From Bradyrhizobium canariense (GTDB taxonomy: Bacteria; Pseudomonadota; Alphaproteobacteria; Rhizobiales; Xanthobacteraceae), in contig NZ_VSST01000086.1 in NCBI RefSeq assembly GCF_019402665.1, positions 62,001 through 126,000 of the forward strand: a stretch of 64,000 nt of DNA, read 5' to 3'. The notes under the pieces were generated by a model. It was not told where the DNA came from. It saw only the letters and a list, made by a program, of their open reading frames with translations, and searched no databases. Position 1 is the stretch's first letter. Each line of letters starts with the position of its first letter. The translations under genes and the position numbers were made by a program. Below, one piece after another: positions 47,432 to 56,576 of the stretch.

Positions 47432-48361
47432 ATGGTGCACTCACGTATGCTCCGATATCTGGATGAAGTCGTCCGGGCGGGCTCCATTCGTCAGGCCGCA
47501 GAGAGATTGAATGTGGCTTCTTCAGCTATTAACCGGCAAATCATAGAACTTGAGACCCAATTCGGGACGCCGCTGTTCACGCGTCTGCCACGAGGTCTGC
47601 GTCTGACTGCGTCTGGCGAAATTCTAATCAGCCACATCCGGCAAGTGCTGAAGGAATATGACCGCACTCGTGAACGCATGCTAGACCTTGAAGGTCTCAA
47701 AGCCGGAACCGTGGCCATTGCCGCCATGCACGGGCCCGCGGAAGCGCTCGTGCCATATATCGGCTCGCGTTTCCGGGAAAAATTTCCGCGTGTCACGATC
47801 AATGTTCGTGTCGCGAATGTCGAAGAGATCGTGCGGCTTGTCGATGAGGGCGACGTAGATATCGGATTATGTTATAATCTCCCTTCGCAGCATGGCCTTC
47901 ACGTGATGCAGACCTATCCAACCAGGCTAGGCGCCGTTGTCGCAGCGAAACATCCCTTGGCGTCGAAGCCGTCAATACGTTTGTCTGACTGCATCAGCTA
48001 CCCGATCGTATGGGCGGATTCCGAACTTACGATCAGCCGAATGATGCGAGCGGCTTTCCATCGGGCAAACATTGCAGTCAGACCGGCGTTCATCAGCAAT
48101 TCAACAGCCATGATGAAGGCTATCATTCGTGACGGGATCCATCTGACATTTTTGACCCAGCCCAACGTCTATTGTGATGTAGGTGACGAAGCGTTCGTCT
48201 ATGTCCCGATTGTAGGCAGCAATCTGCCGCTGCATCCGCTTTCGCTTGTCCATAGAGCCAATTCCACACTTGGCCTTGCAGCCAGCATGGTTGCGGAGCA
48301 AATGCGTGCATCGCTTGAGAGAATGGTCTCAAAGAATGGGGCACCAGCTGAGGGTGCCTGA
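47432..48361 (+). CDS. LysR-family transcriptional regulator (island)
   Basis: A 309-residue regulator. The helix-turn-helix (LDEVVRAGSIRQAAERLNVA, then SAINRQIIELE) is followed by a ligand domain. AGAGG lies 8 bases before the ATG at 47432. It is divergent from the 2-oxoglutarate oxygenase and porin/importer genes and therefore the likely controller of the island operon. Confidence 0.92.
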   Translation: MVHSRMLRYLDEVVRAGSIRQAAERLNVASSAINRQIIELETQFGTPLFTRLPRGLRLTASGEILISHIRQVLKEYDRTRERMLDLEGLKAGTVAIAAMHGPAEALVPYIGSRFREKFPRVTINVRVANVEEIVRLVDEGDVDIGLCYNLPSQHGLHVMQTYPTRLGAVVAAKHPLASKPSIRLSDCISYPIVWADSELTISRMMRAAFHRANIAVRPAFISNSTAMMKAIIRDGIHLTFLTQPNVYCDVGDEAFVYVPIVGSNLPLHPLSLVHRANSTLGLAASMVAEQMRASLERMVSKNGAPAEGA

Positions 48362-48890
48362 CGTGAGCGGCAATGCCCGCGCAACTCGGGTTATGCGTGC
48401 GCTTGGTTCGGAAAAATAAGGCGCTCTGAAGATGTTGGCTTTCGGGTCCTCCGAGAGGGATTGATAAATTCGTAACCAGGTTTGACGACACGACCTCCGA
48501 AGATCTTAGTCCGTTCGGAGGCGGCGACGACCTCTTCCCGAGAGGTGACGTCGATCTGGCGTCCGCGCGAGACAAAAGCATCGTACTGCGCGCAGGGCGC
48601 TCCCAAATTGTGGGCAGGCTCCACTGCCTTTTCGGCATTGGGCCGAGCTTATTTCAGCGCTGTACGCGGACGGTATCTGCTGAGATGCTCCGGTATTCCG
48701 GCGGCAACAGAATGGCCGGACGTTAGTCGAGAACCCATCACCATCCAAGCCGATCGCGCACGGAGCCCATTCATGACGGATGGAAGGGGATTCGGGTTTC
48801 AGATCCTTTCACACCGGGCCGATAGTCCAGACAGGGCCACATGGTGAACAACCGGCACGATCATTCGCTTTTGTACACTGGAAGCTCAAT
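48362..48890. other. 529-base gap between the LysR and FAD-oxidase genes
   Basis: Several short open frames cross this gap on both strands, the longest on the minus strand at 48391-48624 (77 codons). None has a ribosome site or a recognisable family. It may hold a decayed gene fragment and the promoter for the FAD-linked oxidase. Confidence 0.45.
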
Positions 48891-50228
48891 ATGACATCCG
48901 AAGTGATTGAAAAGTTTCGTCAAGATATCGGAAGCGTGTTTTCAACTACGGAAGAGCGGATGCTCGCCAGAAAATCGCGAGACTTCCACTGGTATAGTCC
49001 GGTATTGACTCCGCAGCTCCAGCACTATCTCGCCGATGTAGTGGTTCAGCCGCAGACTGAGCAGGAGATAGCAGCTATTTCGGCCGCGGCAGCGAAGCGC
49101 TGCATTCCGATTACGGTTCGCGGGGGAGGTACCGGAAACTATGGGCAGTCAGTCCCCCTCCGCGGCGGTATCGTCTTGGACATGACGCGCTTCAACCAAG
49201 TGAACTCTGTCGAAAGTGGATCCATTCGCATTCAGGCCGGAGCTATTATCAAAACGGCTCTTACTGCAGCCCTTGGAACGGGGCAGCAGCTCATGATGTA
49301 CCCGTCGACTCTGCAGTCGGCCACTATCGGCGGCTATTTAGGCGGCGGCTTCGCAGGCATTGGTTCCGTCAGGCATGGCGTTATCCGGGATTCGGGCATG
49401 ATCCAATCGCTAAAGGTCATGACTATCGAAGAAAACCCGGAGATTCTGACTCTATCGGGCGATGATGTAGGGCTCGTGTTTCACTCTTGGGGAACGACAG
49501 GCATTATCCTTGAGGCCCAACTCCGACTGGTACCAGCCGAGACCTGGATCGATTGCATAGCCACGTTTCCAACTTATGGCGAGACCATCGCATTCGGCAA
49601 TGCCGCCTTTGCAAGCGATTTGGATCTTTTTCTGCTAAGCGCCGTCGAAAAGCGCTTCGCGCCATTTTATAAGCGTACACGAGCCTACTTTGACGGAACG
49701 CGAGATGCGATGTTCTCAATGGTAAATGAAAAGGACGTTGACGCCTTCTTCGCATTGGCTGCTGAATTCAACGGTGTTAGATCAATGGCCGTAAGCGAGA
49801 CAGAACGTGCGAATGCGAATCTACGTGCAATTCATGAAACGGCCTTCAATCACACAACCCTCATGGCATTACAGGTCGACCGAAGCTGGACGTATCTGCA
49901 GGTCGTAATGCCGGACCCATTTGAACCTGACTTGGCGGAGGCGCAGCTGGAGCGGTTCGGTGATGAGGCCTTGATGCACCACGAATACACGAAGGAGCAT
50001 GGGCGCCCGAGAATTGGCGGTCTTCCTCTGATCAAATTCTCGACAGAGGAACGTCTTAATGAGATCATGCGGTCGTTTGAGGCCGATGGATGCATCATCA
50101 ACAATCCACATATTTTCAAACTCGAAGATGGTGGTCGCTTTGATGCGGACGGCCGGAAAATGGCGTTTCGCAAGCGAGTCGATCCAATGGGGCTTTTGAA
50201 CCCCGGAAAGCTTCGTTCGATTGACTGA
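48891..50228 (+). CDS. FAD-linked oxidase (FAD_binding_4 / GlcD-like)
   Basis: A 445-residue flavoprotein. The FAD-binding PCMH domain is marked by PITVRGGGTGNYGQSVPLRG and SATIGGYLGGGFAGIGSVRHG, and the C-terminus by DPMGLLNPGKL, both typical of GlcD, D-lactate dehydrogenase and related oxidases. GGAAG lies 6 bases before the ATG. A 60-base sample from 49201 has 29 G/C, against 38 in the sulfur block at 15301, in line with foreign origin. The substrate is probably a hydroxyacid or side-product of the island pathway. Confidence 0.87.
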   Translation: MTSEVIEKFRQDIGSVFSTTEERMLARKSRDFHWYSPVLTPQLQHYLADVVVQPQTEQEIAAISAAAAKRCIPITVRGGGTGNYGQSVPLRGGIVLDMTRFNQVNSVESGSIRIQAGAIIKTALTAALGTGQQLMMYPSTLQSATIGGYLGGGFAGIGSVRHGVIRDSGMIQSLKVMTIEENPEILTLSGDDVGLVFHSWGTTGIILEAQLRLVPAETWIDCIATFPTYGETIAFGNAAFASDLDLFLLSAVEKRFAPFYKRTRAYFDGTRDAMFSMVNEKDVDAFFALAAEFNGVRSMAVSETERANANLRAIHETAFNHTTLMALQVDRSWTYLQVVMPDPFEPDLAEAQLERFGDEALMHHEYTKEHGRPRIGGLPLIKFSTEERLNEIMRSFEADGCIINNPHIFKLEDGGRFDADGRKMAFRKRVDPMGLLNPGKLRSID

Positions 50229-50297
50229 TCCTTACGAGTGATCCCGCCAAGTGTTTGTAGAATTGGGCTTGGTTCTCACGCAATTTTGGTGCAGCTC

Positions 50298-50758
50298 CTA
50301 TTCGGCGCCAGATTAATCTGGCTTGAAGCAGATCGATTTTACCGCGGCCATACATCTGACGTCTGACGAGCTTCAGACGCGTGATCTGACCTTCAGTGCC
50401 GTTGGATCATGGCGAAGTGATTGCCGCTCGAACCCCCTCAACGCCGCTAGCGAACGAGGCGATGAGACTAGCGCGGACGCTCATCCATGGGGCAAATCCC
50501 GTCTCAAGCCTGCACCGGATCATCAAGTGGAATTGGTTGATGATCTCGCGCGGTTCGGCCAGGGTTGGTACGCCAGCTTGGATCGGCGCGACCATGACGG
50601 TTTCCGCTTTGATGAGCAAGTTCCGCCCGATTGTCATGAGGCGTGCAGTTTTTTTGCCGACGAACCCGCTGAAGGTTTTGTGCGTCGGCCTTTTCAGCCC
50701 GTCGTCTTCGGGTCGCCCACTCGCTGATGACGCGGCGTGTGACCGCGCTGTCGCCCAA
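50298..50758 (-). pseudogene. Decayed ISL3-type transposase, C-terminal part
   Basis: The reading is broken into frames, but the transposase is recognisable: RVISEWATRRRRAEKADAQ, then after a frameshift near 50670 ARLMTIGRNLLIKAETV, GVPTLAEPREIINQFHLMIR and SFASGVEGVRAAITSP. Next comes TGA at 50407-50409 in place of the Trp of the PWSNGQTEG motif, with one Gln codon missing, then RLKLVRRQMYGRGKIDLLQA. A one-base insertion near the end restores a stop at 50298. At least four inactivating changes show an old insertion. Confidence 0.72.
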
Positions 50759-50863
50759 ATTGGATAGGGCGAATACATCCGCCCCTTAAAGAGACGCTAC
50801 CATCGTAGCGTAATGGATCGAATGGGGTCGAAGGAAAGCGATCAAAATCGAAAAATTTGGTAG

Positions 50864-50936
50864 CGAGAGACCGCTACCGCTTTTGCCCACATGGCGCAAA
50901 TCTGCGATATTTCCTCCGATCCTCCGCCTAAGCGCT
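50864..50936 (+). repeat. Short repeat related to 39915-39990
   Basis: Shares AGACCGCTACCGCTTTT, CCCACA and CGATATTT with the copy at 39915-39990, same orientation. It follows the transposase remnant. Confidence 0.45.
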
Positions 50937-51011
50937 AGGTTTGTGGGCCCTCGCATACGAGGGAGCTACGAGCCCCGGCATAAGAGCCCTATCGGTTAGC
51001 CGCACCGACGA

Positions 51012-51281
51012 ATGCTGCATATCGCCGATGGCTGGATGGCGACAATGCCGCTGGTGCTTGGCCAAGGGGAGCTGTTCCGAGGGGCTGAAGCTGATGACCT
51101 TTCCCGGCACTTCTGGTCCGAGGCAGTTGCGCCCAACGGGGTTGATAACGGGCCCGAGAGTTCCAGCACCATCGAAGAAGCTTCTGAAAACACGAAATTT
51201 TTGCTTGCTCCGTCGGGCAAAACAGTGGTTCATAAGGCGCTGGTCCTAGCAGACGAAGGAGCCAGCCCCGATGGCAAATGA
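51012..51281 (+). CDS. Possible small protein, 89 residues
   Basis: An open frame starting MLHIADGWMATMPLVLGQGE with no clear ribosome site. It overlaps the next small gene by 11 bases, an arrangement typical of coupled genes. No family recognised. Confidence 0.3.
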   Translation: MLHIADGWMATMPLVLGQGELFRGAEADDLSRHFWSEAVAPNGVDNGPESSSTIEEASENTKFLLAPSGKTVVHKALVLADEGASPDGK

Positions 51282-51495
51282 CGTCGACACTTCCTCGGAA
51301 CTGTCCAAAATTGCGAAGCTGAATGGTGATTTCCGGAGGAATTACGGCACGCTCATCGGAGCGATTTTGTATCTCCGCACCGTGGCCGCCGCCCGCCGAA
51401 GCCCTTGGCTTTGGGCCAGCCTGATTTCGATCGCTTGTTCAGCGGCGCTGACCTACTTGGGGCGGTATGGTTGGATTTTGCCAGCGTTGCAGTGA
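51271..51495 (+). CDS. Small membrane protein, 74 residues
   Basis: AAGGAG lies 9 bases before the ATG. The C-terminal half is one membrane segment (PWLWASLISIACSAALTYLG). The N-terminus (MANDVDTSSELSKIAKLNGD) is soluble. Its 3' 143 bases overlap, on the opposite strand, the 3' end of the serine recombinase gene, so at most one of the two ends is ancestral. No family recognised. Confidence 0.45.
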   Translation: MANDVDTSSELSKIAKLNGDFRRNYGTLIGAILYLRTVAAARRSPWLWASLISIACSAALTYLGRYGWILPALQ

Positions 51496-53044
51496 TTGCT
51501 CCAAACAACGCACCCTTTTCCGCGTAAAGCACGCCTCGATGTCGACGAAGGGAATCAGATGAGAGCCAGAGGTAGCGTCCTGCCCTCAACGGGGAAGACA
51601 ACAGCACGTAGTCCTCGATCTCCCGATTCGCCGCATTCAACCGCATCATGGCAAGTAGGCCCGATGAGATCTGCCTTCGGTAGGCTTTCCATTGCGCGGC
51701 GTGGTCCTTTCCTCGATGCGCCAGTCGTCGCGCGACGAGAAACGAAATCACGCGCGCGCCTCCGACATCAAGCCCTATGCCGTTCGGAAGAAGATCAGCC
51801 TGGAGGCCAAGCTCCGTTCGCAGTGCCTCCGCGAGTTCGGTGGCATGCCTCGATTGTTCGGCGGCCCAAAAATCCCGCATATCGATCCAGTCGCAGTCGC
51901 GCGGCGACACGTATCCGATCAGCGCATAGGCCTTCCGCAGCGAACCGAAGTGCTTCACGTACGAGGAGACGTGATTGAGACCCAGCGTCGTATTGATGAT
52001 GTACGAGTTGAGTTTACCGCGTCGGCGGAGCGTCAGACGAAGGCGCAACAGCATCTCTTCTTCCGGAATCTCCACGCGGCGCTCGGCCAGCAGCTTCTGG
52101 GCGCGAGCGAATATGCCCTCGTCCACGATAGGTTCGATCGCCGCAGCGCCCCGGACCCAAGCGTTATCCGGATTCTTGACCAGCTTCTGGCCCAAGCGTC
52201 TTGAGGTGCGATTGTAGACGGTGTTGCCGATGTAGTTCTCGTTCCGGAGAATGGTGGGTATCATACCGTCGGTCCAGGGCCGACCGTTGGGATTGGCGAT
52301 GCCCGCGTCGTTCAGCTGGCGACTGATGTCGCTGTAGGATTTCCGGCAGTTGACGAACTGATCGAAGATTTCCCGGATCACCGCTGCCTCTTCTGCCGAT
52401 CCGTGCTGCAGCCGAACGCGATCCGATTGCAGAGCCTTGAATTGCCCCCTTTCGAGAAAGGCCTTCGGATGCTCGCTTTCGTCGACCATCAAGCGTCGGA
52501 GGCCGTAGCCGACGGGAGCGCCAACGCGGTATCCAAGGCTCGCGACCCGGCAGTGTCCGGCATGCACCTTGACCGAAAGCTCCCGGCTCCACTCGGCGGC
52601 CATGCCGCGCTTCAGGCTTTTCGCGATCCCGGAAACAAAGGTGCCGTCGTTCTTGAAGATCTCCGCGCAGTATTCGACCTGGACGCCGTTCCGCTTGCAC
52701 AGAAATTCGTAGTAGGCACTCTCGTCCACATCTTGGAACCGGCCCCAGCGACTGACGTCGTAGACGAGGATGTGGTCGAAGTCGACTCGGCCCGATTGAA
52801 CATCTTCTATCAGTCCGATGAGACCGGGACGTCCCTTGATCCGGAGGCCACTGCGGCCGTCGTCGCGATAGGTGCGGACGATCGTGAGCGTGTTCGCCTC
52901 GGCATAGGCGGCGATGGCCGCCATCTGGTTCGCGATCGAGTAGCGCTGGAGCTCCCTCGACATTCGGACGTACTGCGCAGCACGGCGCGCCCGGGTCCGC
53001 CTTGCGAAGCTTGTTCCTTTGGGAACTACCAGCCAATTACCCAT
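51353..53044 (-). CDS. Large serine recombinase
   Basis: A 563-residue site-specific recombinase. The resolvase domain holds the nucleophile Ser29 in YVRMSRELQRYS, then YRDDGRSGLRIKGRPGLIGL and VYDVSRWGRFQD. A recombinase domain follows (GYRVGAPVGYGLRR, then NGRPWTDGMIPTILRNENYI) with a long C-terminal region. AGGAGG lies just before the ATG at 53044. Such enzymes integrate and excise islands and phages. It sits near the right repeat and is the best candidate for moving this island. Confidence 0.88.
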   Translation of the reverse strand: MGNWLVVPKGTSFARRTRARRAAQYVRMSRELQRYSIANQMAAIAAYAEANTLTIVRTYRDDGRSGLRIKGRPGLIGLIEDVQSGRVDFDHILVYDVSRWGRFQDVDESAYYEFLCKRNGVQVEYCAEIFKNDGTFVSGIAKSLKRGMAAEWSRELSVKVHAGHCRVASLGYRVGAPVGYGLRRLMVDESEHPKAFLERGQFKALQSDRVRLQHGSAEEAAVIREIFDQFVNCRKSYSDISRQLNDAGIANPNGRPWTDGMIPTILRNENYIGNTVYNRTSRRLGQKLVKNPDNAWVRGAAAIEPIVDEGIFARAQKLLAERRVEIPEEEMLLRLRLTLRRRGKLNSYIINTTLGLNHVSSYVKHFGSLRKAYALIGYVSPRDCDWIDMRDFWAAEQSRHATELAEALRTELGLQADLLPNGIGLDVGGARVISFLVARRLAHRGKDHAAQWKAYRRQISSGLLAMMRLNAANREIEDYVLLSSPLRAGRYLWLSSDSLRRHRGVLYAEKGALFGAITATLAKSNHTAPSRSAPLNKRSKSGWPKAKGFGGRRPRCGDTKSLR

Positions 53045-53185
53045 GCACCCCTCCTGCCACTTCAGGGTACCCGCGAGTGCAACTACACCTTCCGCGGTCA
53101 GGATAGCAATGCTGAACAGCTTGCACAGCACTGCGGCGCGCCTCACGCCGGCGCCCGAAGTTGGCTTGTGTACAGCTCGCGGAAC

Positions 53186-53521
53186 ATGGGGACAAACCTC
53201 AGCCCTGCCGATGAGGCGCTCGACGCCAGCAGGCGAGTTCCGATCGCTCGCCAGCGGACTCTGCTCGCAGGAGGCGGCGGCGAGCGCATTTTCTCCGCAA
53301 GCGATGCGACAGTGAAGCTCGCCTGCCGGGTTGCGCGCCTAGTCGACTGGTCGGCGACGCTGGAGTCCTTGGCAGAATTGGGGATCACCAGGGTGCTGGA
53401 CCTCGGTCCGGGACATGCGCTGGCCGAATTGATGCGATCGTTCCGGCCCGACATCCGCTGCTACGCGGCCGATGGATTTCATACATTGGACGGGCTCCGA
53501 AACTGGCTCGCCTCTCCATAG
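53186..53521 (+). pseudogene. C-terminal remnant of an MdcH-like malonyl transferase
   Basis: About 111 residues in one frame (LDASRRVPIARQRTLLAGGG, DWSATLESLAELGITRVLDL, then GPGHALAELMRSF) match the end of malonate decarboxylase acyl-carrier transacylase MdcH, which is normally about 300 residues. The N-terminal two thirds are missing; upstream sequence is the divergent recombinase gene. It is a gene fragment, not a working enzyme. Confidence 0.55.
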
Positions 53522-53602
53522 CCAAGATGCCAACCCCGTGCCTCAGCCAGGCTGATCTATGCCGCTCCAATAGCACGTGCGCAAAAAGGGTAGGATCGCT
53601 CA

Positions 53603-53782
53603 ACGACCGATACCGATATTCGGTTTGATTTGCGATCTGACTGACGCCCTTGCGTCCCGAACGCAGTGAGCATCTTGTAAGTCATTGAATTCTTTTGATG
53701 TGACAGGCGTTTCCGTCTCGTTTTGTTCACGATCGTTTCGCCCATTTCGTTGCGATTTCGTTGCGGCATTCCTGGGAAGAAC
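53603..53782 (+). repeat. Repeat copy B (right edge of the island)
   Basis: About 175 bases related to copy A at 39638-39805, same orientation, about 14 kb away. The match is a series of identical 9-17 base blocks broken by substitutions and small indels. Together A and B frame the low-GC genes and the serine recombinase. Confidence 0.65.
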
Positions 53783-54118
53783 GCTCTGTCGGAGCGGGAT
53801 GGTCGCATCTTCGTGGCGGCGTCCAGAGCGGACGGCGCGAGCGAGGTCCGCTTCAGGGCTGTGCTTTTCGACGCGCAGCATGATCTTGCGACTTGCCTCC
53901 AATCGACGCCATCCACGCGGGCGTCGCGCAATTCGTATTGGTCAGCACCCGGGGCATCTCGCCGAGATCTGCACGATCTCTCAAAACGGGGACAGGCGAG
54001 GCTTTATCGCCATATCGCTGCGTCGCAACGCGATGGGGGCCGATATCGAAGGCCGCTCCGCTCTTTGGACTTTCTGCAGCCGGCGGTAGGTTCAGCCGAA
54101 ACCTGGAGGGTAGAGCGG
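53783..54118. other. Gap right of repeat B
   Basis: Open frames on both strands overlap each other here and none is convincing. No RNA gene or strong hairpin seen. Confidence 0.4.
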
Positions 54119-54289
54119 ATGGACGACGAATCTGACGAAGCGGAAGGATCGCGCGGCCGTTTGGCCGATGCACGTCAAACGCGGATTGACCTCGGTTGGA
54201 CTGAAGACGAACTCGACGACCTGGATATCTCAGATATCCTCCAGTACGCACGAAGCAGGACGCCCCCGCCGCCACAACTGCGATTCTAG
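54119..54289 (+). CDS. Possible acidic small protein, 56 residues
   Basis: Starts MDDESDEAEGSRGRLADARQ with GGAGG 9 bases before the ATG. Strongly acidic in the middle (EDELDDLDISDIL) with a proline-rich end. No family recognised; it may be a remnant of a longer gene. Confidence 0.35.
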   Translation: MDDESDEAEGSRGRLADARQTRIDLGWTEDELDDLDISDILQYARSRTPPPPQLRF

Positions 54290-54893
54290 TTTCCGCAATC
54301 AAGGGGCCAACTCTTCAACATCGCAGACGAGTTGGTGCTCGGAACGAGCCGCTGATTAAGAAGCATACTACCGGTCTTGATTTCTCAAGCGAATTTTTCC
54401 AACTGGGCCAATATCCGATCATTGCAGATCAATGGCTTACAGCGAAACCCCAACCGCGAGTGCGCTTGGTGTGGCGCATCCCCCGCTATCGTTCGCGTCA
54501 TTCTAGGGCTGGTTCAGCATTTTGGAGTTCGAGGTGCTTCCGCGCCGAAAGATGCGCATGTACAACCAACGGATCGCATCCAACAGAAGTGTAGGCCCAC
54601 AGGTCGCACAACGATCAATCTGGACTTCGCCGCGTTGAACATTCGACGCTTCTATGCTGGCTGATCAATCGGTCTAATCCATCATAGGCTAGTTGAACTA
54701 ACTTAAGGAAGCGTCATCGAAGGACGTCAAATAGCAAGGCGTGACACTGCCAAGTTCGGGGGCTCGCAGCGACCGATAACGAGATTCGCTGATCGTGGCC
54801 TTTGGAAATGGAGCGATCACTTTCCTGTCCGACGGCACCCTCCCAGGATGCCATCCGCCATCCTAGACGTGGCGTCTCACTCGGTTGCGATCG
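54290..54893. other. 604-base gap with a third partial repeat
   Basis: No convincing gene. Bases 54770-54815 match the first 45 bases of repeat A (ACCGATA.CGA.ATTCGCTGAT.GT.GCC). The rest is AT-richer than the flanks and unassigned. Confidence 0.45.
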
Positions 54894-56528
54894 TCAAGCT
54901 GCGACCGACGTTCGCCTGCGTTCGAAGACGAAGTCGCGGTAGCCTGCCTGGATTGCGGCGGCACAATACTCTCGATATTTGGGGAAACCGCCGGTGAACA
55001 ACGTCAGTCCCTGAGCCTTGTCCTTGACGTTGGTGCCGACGTACCAGGTCTTCGCCTTGGACAGCAACGAGCGCTGCGCAAGCCTGAAAACGAGCTCCAT
55101 CCAGTCGTCTTCAGCCTGCTTGGTCGGCTCGATGGTGTCGAGGCCATGCTTGGCCATATGCGTAATCGCATGCGCAATCCAATCGACGTCGTTCTCGCTG
55201 ATCCTGACGACGTTGGCGACCGCCGCGGGACCGTTCGGCCCGGTGGTCATGAAGAGATTCGGAAATCCCTCCATCATGAGGCCGAGATAGGACCGCGCTC
55301 CCGCCCTCCACTTCTCCTTGACAGTCCGGCCGTTGCGGCCGACGACGTCGAAGGCCGTCAGCGCACCTGTCAGCCCGTCATAGCCGGTCGCAAAGATGAG
55401 CATGTCGAGTGCGGTCTCGCCGGACTGCGTGCGCACGCCATGCTTCGTGATCTCCACGATCATATCCGTGACACAGTCCATCAGCTGAACGTTCGGCTGG
55501 TTGAACGTTTCATAGTAGCCAGTGTCCAGGCACGGCCGACGGGCGAAGATGGGGTAGTCGCGCGGCTTCAGCTTCTCGGCGGTGGCGGAATCCTTGACCA
55601 CGTCGTTGATCTTGCCGCGCACGAACTCGGCAACGTGCTCGTTCGCCTCTTCGTTGCTCAAGAGGTCGGTGAAGGTGCCTAGCATCGCCAGTCCGCCGGA
55701 CTTCCAGGCATCCTCGAGCAGTTCGCGACGGCGCGACGGGGTGACGCTGAAGAAGGCGCGGGTCGTCCATGGGCGCACGCCGCCGTTCGGGCTGTTGCGC
55801 GCCACCTCGCGAATGCCGGTGTAGTTGCGCTTGACCTCCGCGACGTAGTCGGGATCGAGCTTCTGGTTGCGCATCGGCATGGTGAAGCTTGGCGTGCGCT
55901 GGAACACAAACAGCTCACGTGCCTGCCGACCAACCTCCTGCACGATCTGGATGCCGCTCGATCCCGTGCCAATCACGCCCACGCGCTTGCCGGTGAAGCT
56001 GACGGGATGATGCGGCCATTTGCCGGCGCGCAGCAGCTGCCCCTCGTAAGTCTCGATACCAGGAATCTCTGGATCCCTCGGAATCGAGAGCGGGCCGGTT
56101 GCCATCACACAGTAGGTCGCCTCGACCGTCTCGCCGCGATCCGTCGTGACCTTCCAAAGCCTGCGCGTCTCATCCCAGACCGCACTCTTGATACGGGTGT
56201 TGAACTGGTAGTGCTTGCGCAAGTCGAGGCGGTCGGCCACGAAATTGAAATAGGCCAGCAGCTCCGGCTGCGCGGCGAACTCCTCGGACCAGGTCCACTC
56301 CTGCTCGACCTCGGGTGAGAAGGAATAGCTGTAGTCGATGCTCGGAAGGTCGACCCGCGCCCCGGGATAGCGGTTCCAGTACCACACGCCGCCAACGTCG
56401 CCGCCGGCCTCGAAGGCCGCGATGTTGAGACCCATTTCGCGGAATTTGTAGACTGCGTAGAGACCGCCGAATCCAGCACCGACGATGACGACGTCTAGCC
56501 GTTGTTCGCTGGCATGCGCGCTGTTCAT
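54894..56528 (-). CDS. Flavin-containing monooxygenase, Baeyer-Villiger-like
   Basis: A 544-residue NADPH/FAD monooxygenase. FAD motif VIVGAGFGGLYAVYKFREMG, then GGVWYWNRYPGARVD and the NADPH motif GKRVGVIGTGSSGIQ. The Baeyer-Villiger fingerprint FxGxxxHxxxW is present as YEGQLLRAGKW, with the central histidine replaced by arginine. The enzyme may still oxygenate ketones, but a different activity is possible. It is 48 bases after an NTF2-like gene and divergent from an IclR regulator. Confidence 0.88.
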   Translation of the reverse strand: MNSAHASEQRLDVVIVGAGFGGLYAVYKFREMGLNIAAFEAGGDVGGVWYWNRYPGARVDLPSIDYSYSFSPEVEQEWTWSEEFAAQPELLAYFNFVADRLDLRKHYQFNTRIKSAVWDETRRLWKVTTDRGETVEATYCVMATGPLSIPRDPEIPGIETYEGQLLRAGKWPHHPVSFTGKRVGVIGTGSSGIQIVQEVGRQARELFVFQRTPSFTMPMRNQKLDPDYVAEVKRNYTGIREVARNSPNGGVRPWTTRAFFSVTPSRRRELLEDAWKSGGLAMLGTFTDLLSNEEANEHVAEFVRGKINDVVKDSATAEKLKPRDYPIFARRPCLDTGYYETFNQPNVQLMDCVTDMIVEITKHGVRTQSGETALDMLIFATGYDGLTGALTAFDVVGRNGRTVKEKWRAGARSYLGLMMEGFPNLFMTTGPNGPAAVANVVRISENDVDWIAHAITHMAKHGLDTIEPTKQAEDDWMELVFRLAQRSLLSKAKTWYVGTNVKDKAQGLTLFTGGFPKYREYCAAAIQAGYRDFVFERRRTSVAA

Positions 56529-56576
56529 GTCGGCGTTCCCTCAGTTTCGTGCTTGGTTCGTTAAAGACGGCGTCCG

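Noticed and set aside
52403..53185. Plus-strand open frame before the MdcH remnant
   Set aside because: It is antisense to the serine recombinase; only the last 111 codons after 53186 look like a protein family.
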